Shown: in pieces, positions 1 to 7,432 of the stretch | How positions within the stretch are numbered: the stretch's first letter is position 1 | Layout: the number at the start of each line of letters is the position of its first letter | Origin: Mycobacterium sp. SMC-8 | GTDB lineage: Bacteria; Actinomycetota; Actinomycetes; Mycobacteriales; Mycobacteriaceae | Assembly: GCF_025263565.1 (NCBI RefSeq) | Contig: NZ_CP079865.1 | Span: 5,766,001 to 5,830,000, forward strand | Length of the DNA stretch: 64,000 nucleotides | Reading direction: 5' to 3' | Notes under the pieces: model-generated | What the model saw: only the letters and a program-made list of their open reading frames with translations | What the model was told of the DNA's origin: nothing | Databases searched by the model: none | Translations under genes and position numbers: made by a program

Positions 1-63
1 GATCCAGCGGGCAACGGGCGTCGGGTCCTGCAGGGACCGACCGGGGTGGGCCGACGCTCTCAT
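1..63 (-). CDS. MmpL family transporter, N-terminal fragment
   Basis: Only the first 21 codons lie in the window; the gene runs off the left edge. The ATG at 63-61 overlaps the mmpS stop codon as ATGA, the usual mmpS-mmpL junction. The predicted start, MRASAHPGRSLQDPTPVARWI, reaches a VARWI segment that resembles the N-terminal region of MmpL4/MmpL5 just before the first membrane helix. MmpL proteins are RND-type inner-membrane transporters. With the iron box upstream of mmpS and the mbt genes nearby, a siderophore-exporting MmpL4/5-type pump is the likely function. The identification rests on position and a short peptide, so it is an inference. Confidence 0.55.
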   Translation of the reverse strand, partial: MRASAHPGRSLQDPTPVARWI

Positions 64-491
64 GCCGACTTCGTGAAGCAGTAGACGTAGGCGGTCACGT
101 TGTAGGCGGTCCGTTCGTCTTTGACGATGTCGTCGGCCAGGATGCGGCAGCCGATGAAGTCACCGTCACCCTGGGCCACCACGTTGCCGACCATGGCCGG
201 GGAGTTCGTCTCGACCTCGATCGACCACGGCAGCGCGGCACCGACGACCTGATTCGGATCGCCCTGGTCGTCGATGTAGTTGATGTCGGCGGTGGCCCCG
301 GGCTCACCGAAGATCTCGTAGCGGACGATCTTCGGGTCGGAGCGGTTGGCCTCCTCGGACATGTTCCCCGCATAGGTGGGCAGTTGGTGCGAGCCGAAGA
401 TGTTGCGGATCCGCCACACCGAGAAAGCTCCGACCACGAGGACGATCACCAATACGAGCGGTATCCACGCTCTGGTCAGACGGGTGAGAAT
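60..491 (-). CDS. MmpS family siderophore-export accessory protein
   Basis: Small membrane-anchored protein with one N-terminal helix (RAWIPLVLVIVLVVGAF) and a periplasmic domain carrying the MmpS signatures YEIFG, ALPWS, AQGDG, GCRI and a C-terminal YCFTKSA. MmpS4/5 partner MmpL4/5 in exporting mycobactin and carboxymycobactin. The closest remembered relatives are MmpS4 and MmpS5. The first ordinary start codon is a GTG at 452, but that would cut into the membrane helix. The frame stays open upstream, and an ATT at 491-489 preceded by AAGGA gives the expected N-terminus (ILTRLTRAWIPLV), so that start is used here. Together with the iron box at 536-554 this suggests iron-repressed expression. 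The family call is firm; the start codon is not. Confidence 0.85.
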   Translation of the reverse strand: MLTRLTRAWIPLVLVIVLVVGAFSVWRIRNIFGSHQLPTYAGNMSEEANRSDPKIVRYEIFGEPGATADINYIDDQGDPNQVVGAALPWSIEVETNSPAMVGNVVAQGDGDFIGCRILADDIVKDERTAYNVTAYVYCFTKSA

Positions 492-535
492 CGGGAGTCC
501 TTCGAGATCGGCGCAGCCCTCAGGCCCTTACAGTC

Positions 536-554
536 AGAGGGAAGGCTAACCTAT
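536..554 (-). promoter_or_regulatory. IdeR-type iron box upstream of mmpS
   Basis: AGGCTAACCTAT at 543-554 matches 11 of 12 positions of the right half of the consensus TTAGGTTAGGCTAACCTAA; over all 19 positions about 14 match. It lies 45 bases upstream of the proposed mmpS start and between rsmE and mmpS, so it probably controls an mmpS-mmpL transcript. In M. tuberculosis mmpS4-mmpL4 is iron-repressed through IdeR, which fits. Confidence 0.65.
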
Positions 555-590
555 CTAAATTCCGGGCGGACGACTACCCCCCGGGGGTGT

Positions 591-1331
591 CTAGGACCAG
601 CGGCCGGTCAGCGCGCCCAGCGCGCCCAGCGCGACCGCGGCGGCCGTGGAGGTGCGCAGCACCGTGGGGCCGAGCCGCACGGCGACCGCACCGGCCGCGG
701 TGAGCGCGGCCAGCTCGTCGTCGGCGACCCCGCCTTCCGGGCCGACGATCAGGGTCAGTGAATCCGCTTGAGCCACCGGCATTTCGGCGAAGGATCGGGT
801 GGCAGACTCGTGCAGCAACAGCACCGTGCCGGGTGCGGCGTTGCGCACCGACGCGACCAGGTCGCGGGTGGACACCACGCCGTCGACCGCGGGGATGCGG
901 GGTCGGCGCGACTGCCTGGCCGCCGATCGGGCCACCGCGCGCCAGCGTCGTAACCCCTTGTCCACCTTCGCGGCGCCGTCCCATCGCGCCACGCAGCGCG
1001 ACGCCTGCCAGGCGAGGAACGCGTCCGCCCCGGCCTCGGTGGCCAGCTCGACGGCCAGCTCCGAGCGGTCGGATTTGGGCAGGGCCTGCACCACCGTGAC
1101 CGCCGGCGCCGCAGGCGGGGCGACGCGGCGGTCCAGCACCCTGGCCGTCAGCCGTCCTTTGGCGACGTCCTCGACGATGCAGTGCGCGATCGCCCCGGCG
1201 CCGTCGGCGAGGTCGAGCTCCTCCCCCGCCCGGGTCCGGCAGACGGTGGCGGCGTGATGTCCCTCTTCGCCGTCAACGATGGCGAGGTCGCCTGGGGCGG
1301 GAACGACGTCGACGTAGAAGAGACTGCGCAT
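591..1331 (-). CDS. rsmE: 16S rRNA (uracil-1498-N3)-methyltransferase
   Basis: 246 residues, the usual RsmE length. An N-terminal PUA-like region (FYVDVVP to about residue 70) is followed by a SPOUT methyltransferase domain ending in the knotted SAM-binding site, with the signatures LIVGPEGG near residue 195 and [11 protein letters not shown] near 225 (LRTETA in most homologues). It methylates N3 of U1498 in 16S rRNA in the cytoplasm. ATG start. It follows dnaJ2 with an 18-base gap and is probably cotranscribed with hrcA-dnaJ2, the common mycobacterial arrangement. Confidence 0.93.
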   Translation of the reverse strand: MRSLFYVDVVPAPGDLAIVDGEEGHHAATVCRTRAGEELDLADGAGAIAHCIVEDVAKGRLTARVLDRRVAPPAAPAVTVVQALPKSDRSELAVELATEAGADAFLAWQASRCVARWDGAAKVDKGLRRWRAVARSAARQSRRPRIPAVDGVVSTRDLVASVRNAAPGTVLLLHESATRSFAEMPVAQADSLTLIVGPEGGVADDELAALTAAGAVAVRLGPTVLRTSTAAAVALGALGALTGRWS

Positions 1332-1349
1332 CGGGACGGCGGCGCGGGA

Positions 1350-2498
1350 TCAGCGGCCGGTGAACGTCTCACGTAGACGCGAGAACAGCCCGCCGCCGTG
1401 CGAGGAGGCACTGCCGTTCTGGGCCGAGCGCACCTCCGCCTTGTCCTTGGTGCGTTCCCTGAACGCGCGCAACAGTTCGATGTCCTCATGGTCGAGCCGG
1501 GACGGCACGACCACGTCGATGTGGGCGTGTAGGTCGCCGCGCACCCCGGAGCGCAGGTGCGGCATACCGTGTCCGCGAAGCGTGGTCACTGACCCGGGCT
1601 GGGTGCCCGCGGCAATGGTGATCTCGGTGGGGCCGTCGAGGATCGCGTCGACGGTGACCGTCGTACCGAGTGCGGCGTCGACCATCGGCACCGACACCGT
1701 GAAATGCAGGTCGTCACCGTCACGGACGAACACCGGGTGGGGCTTCTCGTGCACCTCGACGTAGAGGTCGCCGGCCGGACCCCCGCCCGGCCCGACCTCA
1801 CCCTGGGCGGCCAGCCGCACCCGCATGCCGTCGCCGACACCGGCGGGGATCTTGACGCTGATCTCGCGGCGGGCCCGCACCCGTCCGTCACCGGAACACC
1901 GGTTGCACGGGTCCGGGATAACCTCGCCGACCCCACCGCACACCGGGCACGGCCGTGAGGTCATCACCTGACCCAGCAGCGAGCGCTGCACGGTCTGGAT
2001 CTCCCCGCGTCCGCCGCACGTGTCGCACGTGATCGGGGAGGAGTCGCCGTGGGTGCCCTTGCCGTGGCAGAGGTCGCACAGGATGGCGGTGTCGACGGTG
2101 ACCTGCTTGGTCACGCCCGTCGCGCACTCCTCAAGGTCGAGGCGCATCCGCAGCAGCGAATCGGAGCCGGGCCGGACGCGACCGACCGGTCCGCGTGAGG
2201 TGGCGCCGCCGCCGAAGAACGCCTCGAAGACGTCGCCGAGACCACCGAACCCGGAGAACCCGCCGCCGCCGGCCGACGCGGATTCCAGCGGGTCGCCGCC
2301 GAGATCGACGATGCGCCGCTTCTCCGGATCACTGAGGACCTCGTAGGCGGCGCTGATCTCCTGGAAGCGGGCCTGGGCGCCTTCGTCCGGATTGACGTCC
2401 GGGTGCAGTTCGCGGGCGAGCCTGCGATAGGCGCGTTTGATCTCCGAATCACTCGCGCCCTTGCTCACTCCGAGCAACCCGTAATAGTCGCGTGCCAC
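1350..2498 (-). CDS. dnaJ2: Molecular chaperone DnaJ2
   Basis: 382 residues. J domain at residues 1-70 with the HPD motif (LHPDV) that stimulates DnaK ATPase; a glycine-rich linker; a four-repeat zinc region ([32 protein letters not shown]); then the C-terminal substrate-binding domains. The GTG start at 2498 is preceded by AAAGG and gives the standard [12 protein letters not shown] beginning; the upstream in-frame ATG adds seven unconserved residues. It lies 52 bases downstream of hrcA. The hrcA-dnaJ2-rsmE order is typical of mycobacteria and points to heat-shock and general protein-quality control. Confidence 0.95.
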   Translation of the reverse strand: MARDYYGLLGVSKGASDSEIKRAYRRLARELHPDVNPDEGAQARFQEISAAYEVLSDPEKRRIVDLGGDPLESASAGGGGFSGFGGLGDVFEAFFGGGATSRGPVGRVRPGSDSLLRMRLDLEECATGVTKQVTVDTAILCDLCHGKGTHGDSSPITCDTCGGRGEIQTVQRSLLGQVMTSRPCPVCGGVGEVIPDPCNRCSGDGRVRARREISVKIPAGVGDGMRVRLAAQGEVGPGGGPAGDLYVEVHEKPHPVFVRDGDDLHFTVSVPMVDAALGTTVTVDAILDGPTEITIAAGTQPGSVTTLRGHGMPHLRSGVRGDLHAHIDVVVPSRLDHEDIELLRAFRERTKDKAEVRSAQNGSASSHGGGLFSRLRETFTGR

Positions 2499-2550
2499 GC
2501 TCAACCTTTCCCACCCCACCGATCCGCGTAAACCCGTTCAGGGCGCGCGG

Positions 2551-3582
2551 TCAGCGGTTTCCTAAGACTTCGCCAATATAGAGAGCAACTGCGGCGACGT
2601 TGGCGATGGTTCCCGGATAGTCCATCCGTGTGGGACCCAACACACCCATGCCGCCGAACACCTTGCCCGCGCTGCCGTACGCCGTGCTGATCACCGAGGT
2701 TCCCGCCATCTCCTCGGCCTCGGTCTCGTGACCGATGCGCACGGTCACCTTGCCCGCCTCCTGCTGTTTGGCCAGCAGGCGCAGCACCACCACCTGCTCC
2801 TCCAGCGCCTCGAGCACCGACCGCAACGAGCCACCGAAGTCGGCGGTGTTACGCGTCAGGTTCGCCGTGCCACCCAGCAGCAGCCGCTCCTCGGTATGTT
2901 CGACCAAGGTCTCGACGAGCACGGTTGCGGCTCTGCCGACTGCGTTACCCAGGCCGTCGTGCTCGTTGAGGTTAGACGCCAGGTCCGACACCGCGATCGA
3001 GGCCGCCGTCAGGGGCTTGCCTTCGAGGGCCTGGCCCAGCAGGTCGCGCAGCCGCGACAGCTGCGCGTCGTCGATCGCGTCGCCGAGTTCGACGATGCGC
3101 TGATCGACGCGGCCGGTGTCGGTGATCACGACCAGCAGCAGCCGCGCCGGCGTCAGCGCCACGACCTCCAGACGCCGCACCGAGGACGTGGTCAGGGTCG
3201 GGTACTGGACGACCGCGACCTGACGGGTCAGCTGCGCGAGCAGCCGCACCGCCCGGCGCAGCACATCGTCGAGGTCGACACCGGACTCGAGGAACTGCAG
3301 GATCGCTCTCCGCTCCGCCCCCGACATCGGTTTGACGTCCTCGAGCCGGTCGACGAACTCGCGGTAGCCCTTCTCGGTAGGCACCCGCCCCGAACTGGTG
3401 TGCGGCTGGGTGATGTACCCCTCGGCCTCCAGAACAGCCAAGTCGTTGCGCACGGTTGCGCTCGATACGCCGAGGTTATGACGTTCCACGAGAGCCTTGG
3501 ATCCGATCGGCTCCTTCGTGGCGACGAAATCGGCGACGATGGCCCGGAGAACCTCGAAACGACGTTCGTCGGCGCTGCCCAT
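2551..3582 (-). CDS. hrcA: Heat-inducible transcription repressor HrcA
   Basis: 343 residues, matching the mycobacterial length. The N-terminal winged helix covers about residues 1-75 ([46 protein letters not shown]), followed by the GAF-like and dimerisation region. HrcA binds CIRCE elements and represses groES/groEL-type genes, with GroEL as its cofactor. The ATG at 3582 is chosen over a GTG four codons upstream because AGGTGG is well placed for it and it matches homologues. No CIRCE element was seen in this window. Confidence 0.95.
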   Translation of the reverse strand: MGSADERRFEVLRAIVADFVATKEPIGSKALVERHNLGVSSATVRNDLAVLEAEGYITQPHTSSGRVPTEKGYREFVDRLEDVKPMSGAERRAILQFLESGVDLDDVLRRAVRLLAQLTRQVAVVQYPTLTTSSVRRLEVVALTPARLLLVVITDTGRVDQRIVELGDAIDDAQLSRLRDLLGQALEGKPLTAASIAVSDLASNLNEHDGLGNAVGRAATVLVETLVEHTEERLLLGGTANLTRNTADFGGSLRSVLEALEEQVVVLRLLAKQQEAGKVTVRIGHETEAEEMAGTSVISTAYGSAGKVFGGMGVLGPTRMDYPGTIANVAAVALYIGEVLGNR

Positions 3583-3622
3583 TTGTTCACCCACCTGAAG
3601 AAGTCACGTACCGGTCGCGTTC

Positions 3623-3628
3623 ATTTTA
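3623..3628 (-). promoter_or_regulatory. Possible -10 element for hrcA operon
   Basis: TAAAAT on the minus strand, 40 bases upstream of the hrcA ATG, fits the actinobacterial -10 consensus TANNNT. No convincing -35 hexamer was found at the expected spacing, so this rests on one motif. Confidence 0.35.
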
Positions 3629-3677
3629 CGGCGGACCCCGGATGCGGGTCGGTCGAGCGGCCGGGCGACACGGTCGT

Positions 3678-3696
3678 CGGAGGCAGGCTAACCTAA
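3678..3696 (+). promoter_or_regulatory. IdeR-type iron half-box upstream of VapB-like gene
   Basis: AGGCTAACCTAA at 3685-3696 matches the right 12 positions of the IdeR consensus exactly, but the left half is poor (about 13 of 19 overall). A possible -10 (AACAAT, 3707-3712) lies just downstream, so bound IdeR would cover the promoter of the gene starting at 3744. It is about 95 bases from hrcA and is less likely to act on that gene. Confidence 0.5.
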
Positions 3697-3743
3697 CGAA
3701 CCAGGCAACAATCACGGGGGCAATGGGCAGCAAAGGCGCGTCG

Positions 3744-4055
3744 ATGATCTTCAAAGGGGTTCGCGATGGCAGGCCCTACCCTGACCACGGTCTGTCGCAC
3801 CGACAGTGGGCCCAGATCCCGCCCCGGCAGATCCGGCTCGACGAACTCGTCATGACGACCACGGTGCTGGCGCTCGACCGGCTGCTGTCCGAGGACTCGA
3901 CGTTCTACGGCGATTTGTTCCCGCACGCGGTCAAGTGGCGCGGCAACGTCTACCTCGAAGATGGACTGCACCGCGCGGTGCGGGCCGCCCTGCGCAATCG
4001 CACCGTCCTGCACGCCCGGGTGTTCGACATGGACGTCGCTTCGCAGGCCACCTGA
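3744..4055 (+). CDS. VapB-family antitoxin-like conserved protein (Rv2375-like)
   Basis: 103 residues, close to the length of M. tuberculosis Rv2375, which sits at the same place beside hrcA. The conserved core runs from MIFKGVRDG through PPRQIRLDELV, TFYGDLFPHAVKW and YLEDGLHRAVRAAL. Such proteins are often annotated as VapB-type antitoxins, but no VapC-like toxin is adjacent and no antitoxin function can be inferred from sequence alone. The ATG at 3744, preceded by AAAGG nine bases upstream, is preferred; an ATG at 3723 behind a G-run is the alternative. The iron box upstream is unexpected for this family. Confidence 0.75.
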   Translation: MIFKGVRDGRPYPDHGLSHRQWAQIPPRQIRLDELVMTTTVLALDRLLSEDSTFYGDLFPHAVKWRGNVYLEDGLHRAVRAALRNRTVLHARVFDMDVASQAT

Positions 4056-4270
4056 GCCCGTCTCCGTCAGAAACAGGCTTCAGCAATCTCTCGCCGTACG
4101 ACGTCAGCAGATTCGTAGCAACAATTCTCCGCCCACCCGTCCCCCGGCCGCCCGGCGTCCAGGCGGCGCTCCTAGCAGACTCACGCAACCTCTGCGGCGA
4201 AGTGCGCGACACACTGCCGCGTTGCCCATTCGCCCGTTCGCCCACAACCCCGCAGCTCATCGATTACCTT

Positions 4271-4289
4271 TTAGGTTAGGCAAACCTAT
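4271..4289 (+). promoter_or_regulatory. Strong IdeR iron box upstream of secreted protein gene
   Basis: TTAGGTTAGGCAAACCTAT matches the consensus TTAGGTTAGGCTAACCTAA at 17 of 19 positions, the best iron box in the window. It overlaps the proposed -35 of the promoter at 4289-4317 and is 82 bases upstream of the GTG at 4371, a good repressor position. The rest of the gene-free stretch 4056-4370 shows only a weak hairpin just after the preceding gene (CTGAGCC near 4052, GGCTTCAG near 4077). Confidence 0.85.
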
Positions 4290-4317
4290 TGCGAGGGTCA
4301 CATCCCTCCGTTAGCAT
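4289..4317 (+). promoter_or_regulatory. Sigma-A-like promoter for the 4371 gene
   Basis: TTGCGA (4289-4294) and TAGCAT (4312-4317) are separated by 17 bases. The -35 touches the end of the iron box, so IdeR-Fe binding should exclude RNA polymerase. The transcript would carry a leader of about 45 bases. Confidence 0.5.
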
Positions 4318-4370
4318 CCACCAATCTCACAGGAGATACATAGGAAATACATAGCTGACAGGGGAAATGT

Positions 4371-5861
4371 GTGAAGCAAGACCTTCGTGTCCCGGTGCCG
4401 GGATGCGTGTACGACACCGGGCGCGCTCCAGCGAGCCACCGTCGCAGCAAAGCGTTCATGGCGAGTGTTGCGGTCGCCGGCGCCGGCGTTCTGGCCGTCG
4501 CCCCCACACTCGACACGGCGGCATCGACCGTCCGTCCGCACGCACACGTGACGGCTCACGAGTTGTCGGCGTTCGAAAACCCCCTGGCGCTGTGGGGGAC
4601 GACGATCTCGAACTCCCTGACCACCGCGGGTGGGCTGGGACACAACATCGTGGCGCAGACGACCGCGCTGGGACAGGCGCTGGGTAACCCCGCGCTGCAC
4701 GCCGAGATAATCGAGGTCCTGTTCTCGTCGGTGACCAATCCACTGCCGTTTCTCACCGAGACGCTGAAGTTCCCGTTCACCTACGGTGCCCGGATCGGCG
4801 CGGGACTCGAGGCCGCCTCGGCGGCCTCGTGGGGTGCGCTCGCGAAGCTGCCCGAGGCGATCGTCACCGCGGCGGGCTTGCTGCTGCAGGGCCAGTTCCT
4901 GGCGGCATACGGTCAGATCAACCACTGGTTCCTGGTCGACGCCCTCTCAGAGGGCAGGGCCGGTCTGCTCGATGCCCTCCGCGTTCCCGGCGACTTCCTG
5001 GAGTCCATCGGGTTGCACCCCCTAGCCCGAATCCTCGGCACGTCGTGGATGGACGAAGGCACCGCCGGACCCGGCTACGGCCCTGGCCTGCTGTCGCGCG
5101 GTGTGATCGGCAACCTCGGTCGGGCCCTGTTCGCACCGCCGATCACAGCGATCTTCCAGACCGTCGAGATCCTGGACCGAGCACGGGAAGCGCTGTTCTC
5201 AGGCGATCTGGTCACGTTGGCCAGCGAGGTCGTCAACGCCCCGGCCAAGATCCTCAACGCGTTCCTCAACGGCTACGTGCCTGCCTTCGTCGACGACCCC
5301 GACAGTCCTTTCCCGCCCGACGGCCCCGGCCGGAACTTCCCCGGCCTGTTCTCCCCCACCGGCACTCTCGACTTCCTCTTCGTCCAATTGCCGCGGGAGA
5401 TCGCCCGGGCGCTCAATCTGCAGCGCCCGCAACCGGAGCCCGAAGCCGACGCCTCGGCGAGCACTCCGACCACAGAGGTGTCGTCGACCTCGGCAGCCTT
5501 CTCCGACGACGCGGCGACTTTCACGATCGACACGGCCGGGTCGGGATCAGCCACCGAGGCCGAGGACGCCGGCGCCCCGGAGGTACCCGCCGACACGGAC
5601 ACGGTGACCGACACCGACGGTCAGGACGTCGGTGACGGCACCGAGCCCGCCGTCAACACTGACGGGGACGACGTCGACGGCGCACCTGTCGGCGAGGACG
5701 ACACCGACAGCGCGGACGACGTGGCGAGCGACGAATCGGGCGGCGACGACGCGCCCGCCGCTGGTGACGACGACGAGTCGGCGGCAACCGCACCCGGGTC
5801 GGACGCCGGTGCAGGTACCGACGGTGACTCCGGATCCGGCGGATCGGACAGCACCGAGTAA
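4371..5861 (+). CDS. Secreted GjpA-like surface protein with acidic tail
   Basis: 496 residues. A basic N-terminus and a hydrophobic stretch (MASVAVAGAGVLAVAPTLD, about residues 30-48) form a signal sequence. Residues 60-345 are a Gly/Ala/Leu-rich region with the look of mycobacterial outer-membrane porin GjpA-type proteins (ENPLALWGTTISNSL, GALAKLPEAIVTAAG). From about 355 to the end the protein is almost only Asp, Glu, Ser, Thr, Gly and Ala, a disordered acidic tail. It starts at GTG 4371 after AGGGGA. It occupies the place of cfp2 in M. tuberculosis but does not resemble Cfp2. The strong iron box suggests induction under iron limitation. Family assignment is from pattern only; a role in siderophore or iron handling is inference. 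Confidence 0.6.
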   Translation: MKQDLRVPVPGCVYDTGRAPASHRRSKAFMASVAVAGAGVLAVAPTLDTAASTVRPHAHVTAHELSAFENPLALWGTTISNSLTTAGGLGHNIVAQTTALGQALGNPALHAEIIEVLFSSVTNPLPFLTETLKFPFTYGARIGAGLEAASAASWGALAKLPEAIVTAAGLLLQGQFLAAYGQINHWFLVDALSEGRAGLLDALRVPGDFLESIGLHPLARILGTSWMDEGTAGPGYGPGLLSRGVIGNLGRALFAPPITAIFQTVEILDRAREALFSGDLVTLASEVVNAPAKILNAFLNGYVPAFVDDPDSPFPPDGPGRNFPGLFSPTGTLDFLFVQLPREIARALNLQRPQPEPEADASASTPTTEVSSTSAAFSDDAATFTIDTAGSGSATEAEDAGAPEVPADTDTVTDTDGQDVGDGTEPAVNTDGDDVDGAPVGEDDTDSADDVASDESGGDDAPAAGDDDESAATAPGSDAGAGTDGDSGSGGSDSTE

Positions 5862-5875
5862 CCGGCGTTGACACG

Positions 5876-5917
5876 AGGGCCCTTGGGGGTGGCCGGGCCG
5901 CCACTCCCGAGGGCCCT
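5876..5917. terminator. Bidirectional hairpin terminator
   Basis: A near-perfect inverted repeat of 18 base pairs (two G-T wobbles) with a six-base loop: left arm 5876-5893, right arm 5900-5917. It lies between the converging 4371-5861 gene and mbtH. It lacks a long T-run, as is common in mycobacteria, and can act in both directions, ending the mbt operon transcript as well. Confidence 0.75.
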
Positions 5918-5937
5918 TCCGGCCTGTGCCTGCGCGG

Positions 5938-6147
5938 TCAGCTCATCGACTCCCGCAGGCTGCGAGGCCGCAGGTCGGTCCAGGTGTCTTCGACGAAGGC
6001 CAGGCAATCGGCACGGGTGCTCTCCCCGAAGACAATTCGCCACCCGGCGGGCACGTCGGCGAAGGTCGGCCACAGGCTGTACTGCTCCTCGTCGTTGACC
6101 AGCACGTAGAACGCACCGTTGTCGTCATCGAACGGGTTGGTGCTCAT
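5938..6147 (-). CDS. mbtH: MbtH, small NRPS chaperone
   Basis: 69 residues carrying the full MbtH signature: NPFDD, YSLWP, VPAGW and WTDLRP. MbtH-like proteins bind adenylation domains of nonribosomal peptide synthetases and are needed for their folding or activity, here probably MbtB, MbtE and MbtF. The ATG at 6147 is preceded by GAGGAG and lies inside the end of mbtG (23-base overlap), so it is translationally linked. It is the last gene of the operon, followed by the hairpin at 5876-5917. Confidence 0.96.
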   Translation of the reverse strand: MSTNPFDDDNGAFYVLVNDEEQYSLWPTFADVPAGWRIVFGESTRADCLAFVEDTWTDLRPRSLRESMS

Positions 6148-7432
6148 CGGTTCTCCTCGTCGAAGGGGGTTGCGCGGCACCCGCGTAGTGGGCCCCGAGC
6201 ACACGATCGGACAGCAGCCCGAGGCAGCTGAGGTTCGGAAATCCCGGGCCTTGCATCAGCCCGGACAGGCCGGGCAGGAACAACTTCGGCGTCAGCGCGG
6301 CCACCGACAGGTCGTGACCGATGGATTCCTGCAGCGAATCACCCGTCAGCGGGGCGCGCAGCGCCAGCTCGATCAGATCGCGCGCGTCCTGGCTGAACAA
6401 CGGCTCGAACCACATGGAGTCGGCGCCGGAGCCGTCGATCACCAGATCGAAACCGTGCACGGTCTCCAGCGCTTCGCCGCCGCGGTTCGAGCTGAGGGTC
6501 AAGCGGATCCGCTCGTCGCGTGCGACGGCGTGGGCGACCCGGCCGCGCAGATGGCGGATCCGGTCGTCGGCGAGCAGCGCGTCCTGCACCCGAGCCGAGA
6601 ACACGCCACGGTCGGTGCGGGCCAGCGCGTCGCGCCGTTCGGTCACCGTCAAGCCGGCCCAATCCGTCGGGTCGGAGAACAACGTGTTCTCGAAGAAGCT
6701 CTCCCCGCGGGTGAACAGGGTGACCTGCGGCGAGATCACGGTGATGGTCGAAACACGGTGCCGGAAAAGCTCGTTGAGCATGGACGCCGCCGTCTCGCCC
6801 CCTCCGATGACCGCGACCCGCTCGGCGACGATCAGATCCGGCCGGGCCGCGCGTTCCCAGAACTGGGCGATCGACAGAACATGCGGGTCATGCGGCAGTA
6901 TCGAGCGCTGAGCCTGCCCGGGTCCGGTGATCATCACGCCGTCGGCAGCCACGCTGCGCTGCGGCGTGACCACCTCCCACCGTCGGCCGTCGGTCGAGAT
7001 GCGTTGCACCTCACCGGTGATCACCGTCATACCGATGTTGTGGGCGACCCAGCGCAGGTAGCGGCTCCACCCGACGTGGGTGGGTGCCGGCCGGCCCCGG
7101 TCGATCCATTCCGCGAACTGTGCGGTGGCCACCAGATAGGACTGCCAGCTGTGCCGCATCATCCGCTCGTCGAGTTCGGCGTTGCGGCGGGGCACCAGCG
7201 AGGACCGGTACGGGAAACCGACGTCCTTCTCGGGGCTGGTGCCGAGCCGGTGCTGACCGTCGGTCCAGCCGCCCACGGACTGCCAGTTGGCGGCCACGAC
7301 GCTGCGCTCGATCGCCACCACGTCGGGCACGTCGACGCCCATGGCGCGCAGTTCGGCGGCTTTGGCCGCCACCGCGATCGCCTTCGGGCCGGCGCCGACG
7401 ACGGCGAGGGTCGGGGTGGGCGGAGTCGTCAT
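6125..7432 (-). CDS. mbtG: L-lysine N6-monooxygenase MbtG
   Basis: 435 residues. FAD-binding motif at the N-terminus ([16 protein letters not shown]) and NADPH-binding motif in the middle ([16 protein letters not shown]), as in ornithine/lysine N-hydroxylases. It hydroxylates the epsilon-nitrogen of lysine, giving the hydroxamate groups that chelate iron in mycobactin. The ATG at 7432 overlaps the mbtF stop as ATGA. The C-terminal end overlaps the start of mbtH. Confidence 0.95.
   Translation of the reverse strand: MTTPPTPTLAVVGAGPKAIAVAAKAAELRAMGVDVPDVVAIERSVVAANWQSVGGWTDGQHRLGTSPEKDVGFPYRSSLVPRRNAELDERMMRHSWQSYLVATAQFAEWIDRGRPAPTHVGWSRYLRWVAHNIGMTVITGEVQRISTDGRRWEVVTPQRSVAADGVMITGPGQAQRSILPHDPHVLSIAQFWERAARPDLIVAERVAVIGGGETAASMLNELFRHRVSTITVISPQVTLFTRGESFFENTLFSDPTDWAGLTVTERRDALARTDRGVFSARVQDALLADDRIRHLRGRVAHAVARDERIRLTLSSNRGGEALETVHGFDLVIDGSGADSMWFEPLFSQDARDLIELALRAPLTGDSLQESIGHDLSVAALTPKLFLPGLSGLMQGPGFPNLSCLGLLSDRVLGAHYAGAAQPPSTRRTDEHQPVR

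Noticed and set aside
576..588. ACCCCCCGGGGGT palindrome downstream of rsmE as a terminator
   Set aside because: No loop and very short; too weak to call.
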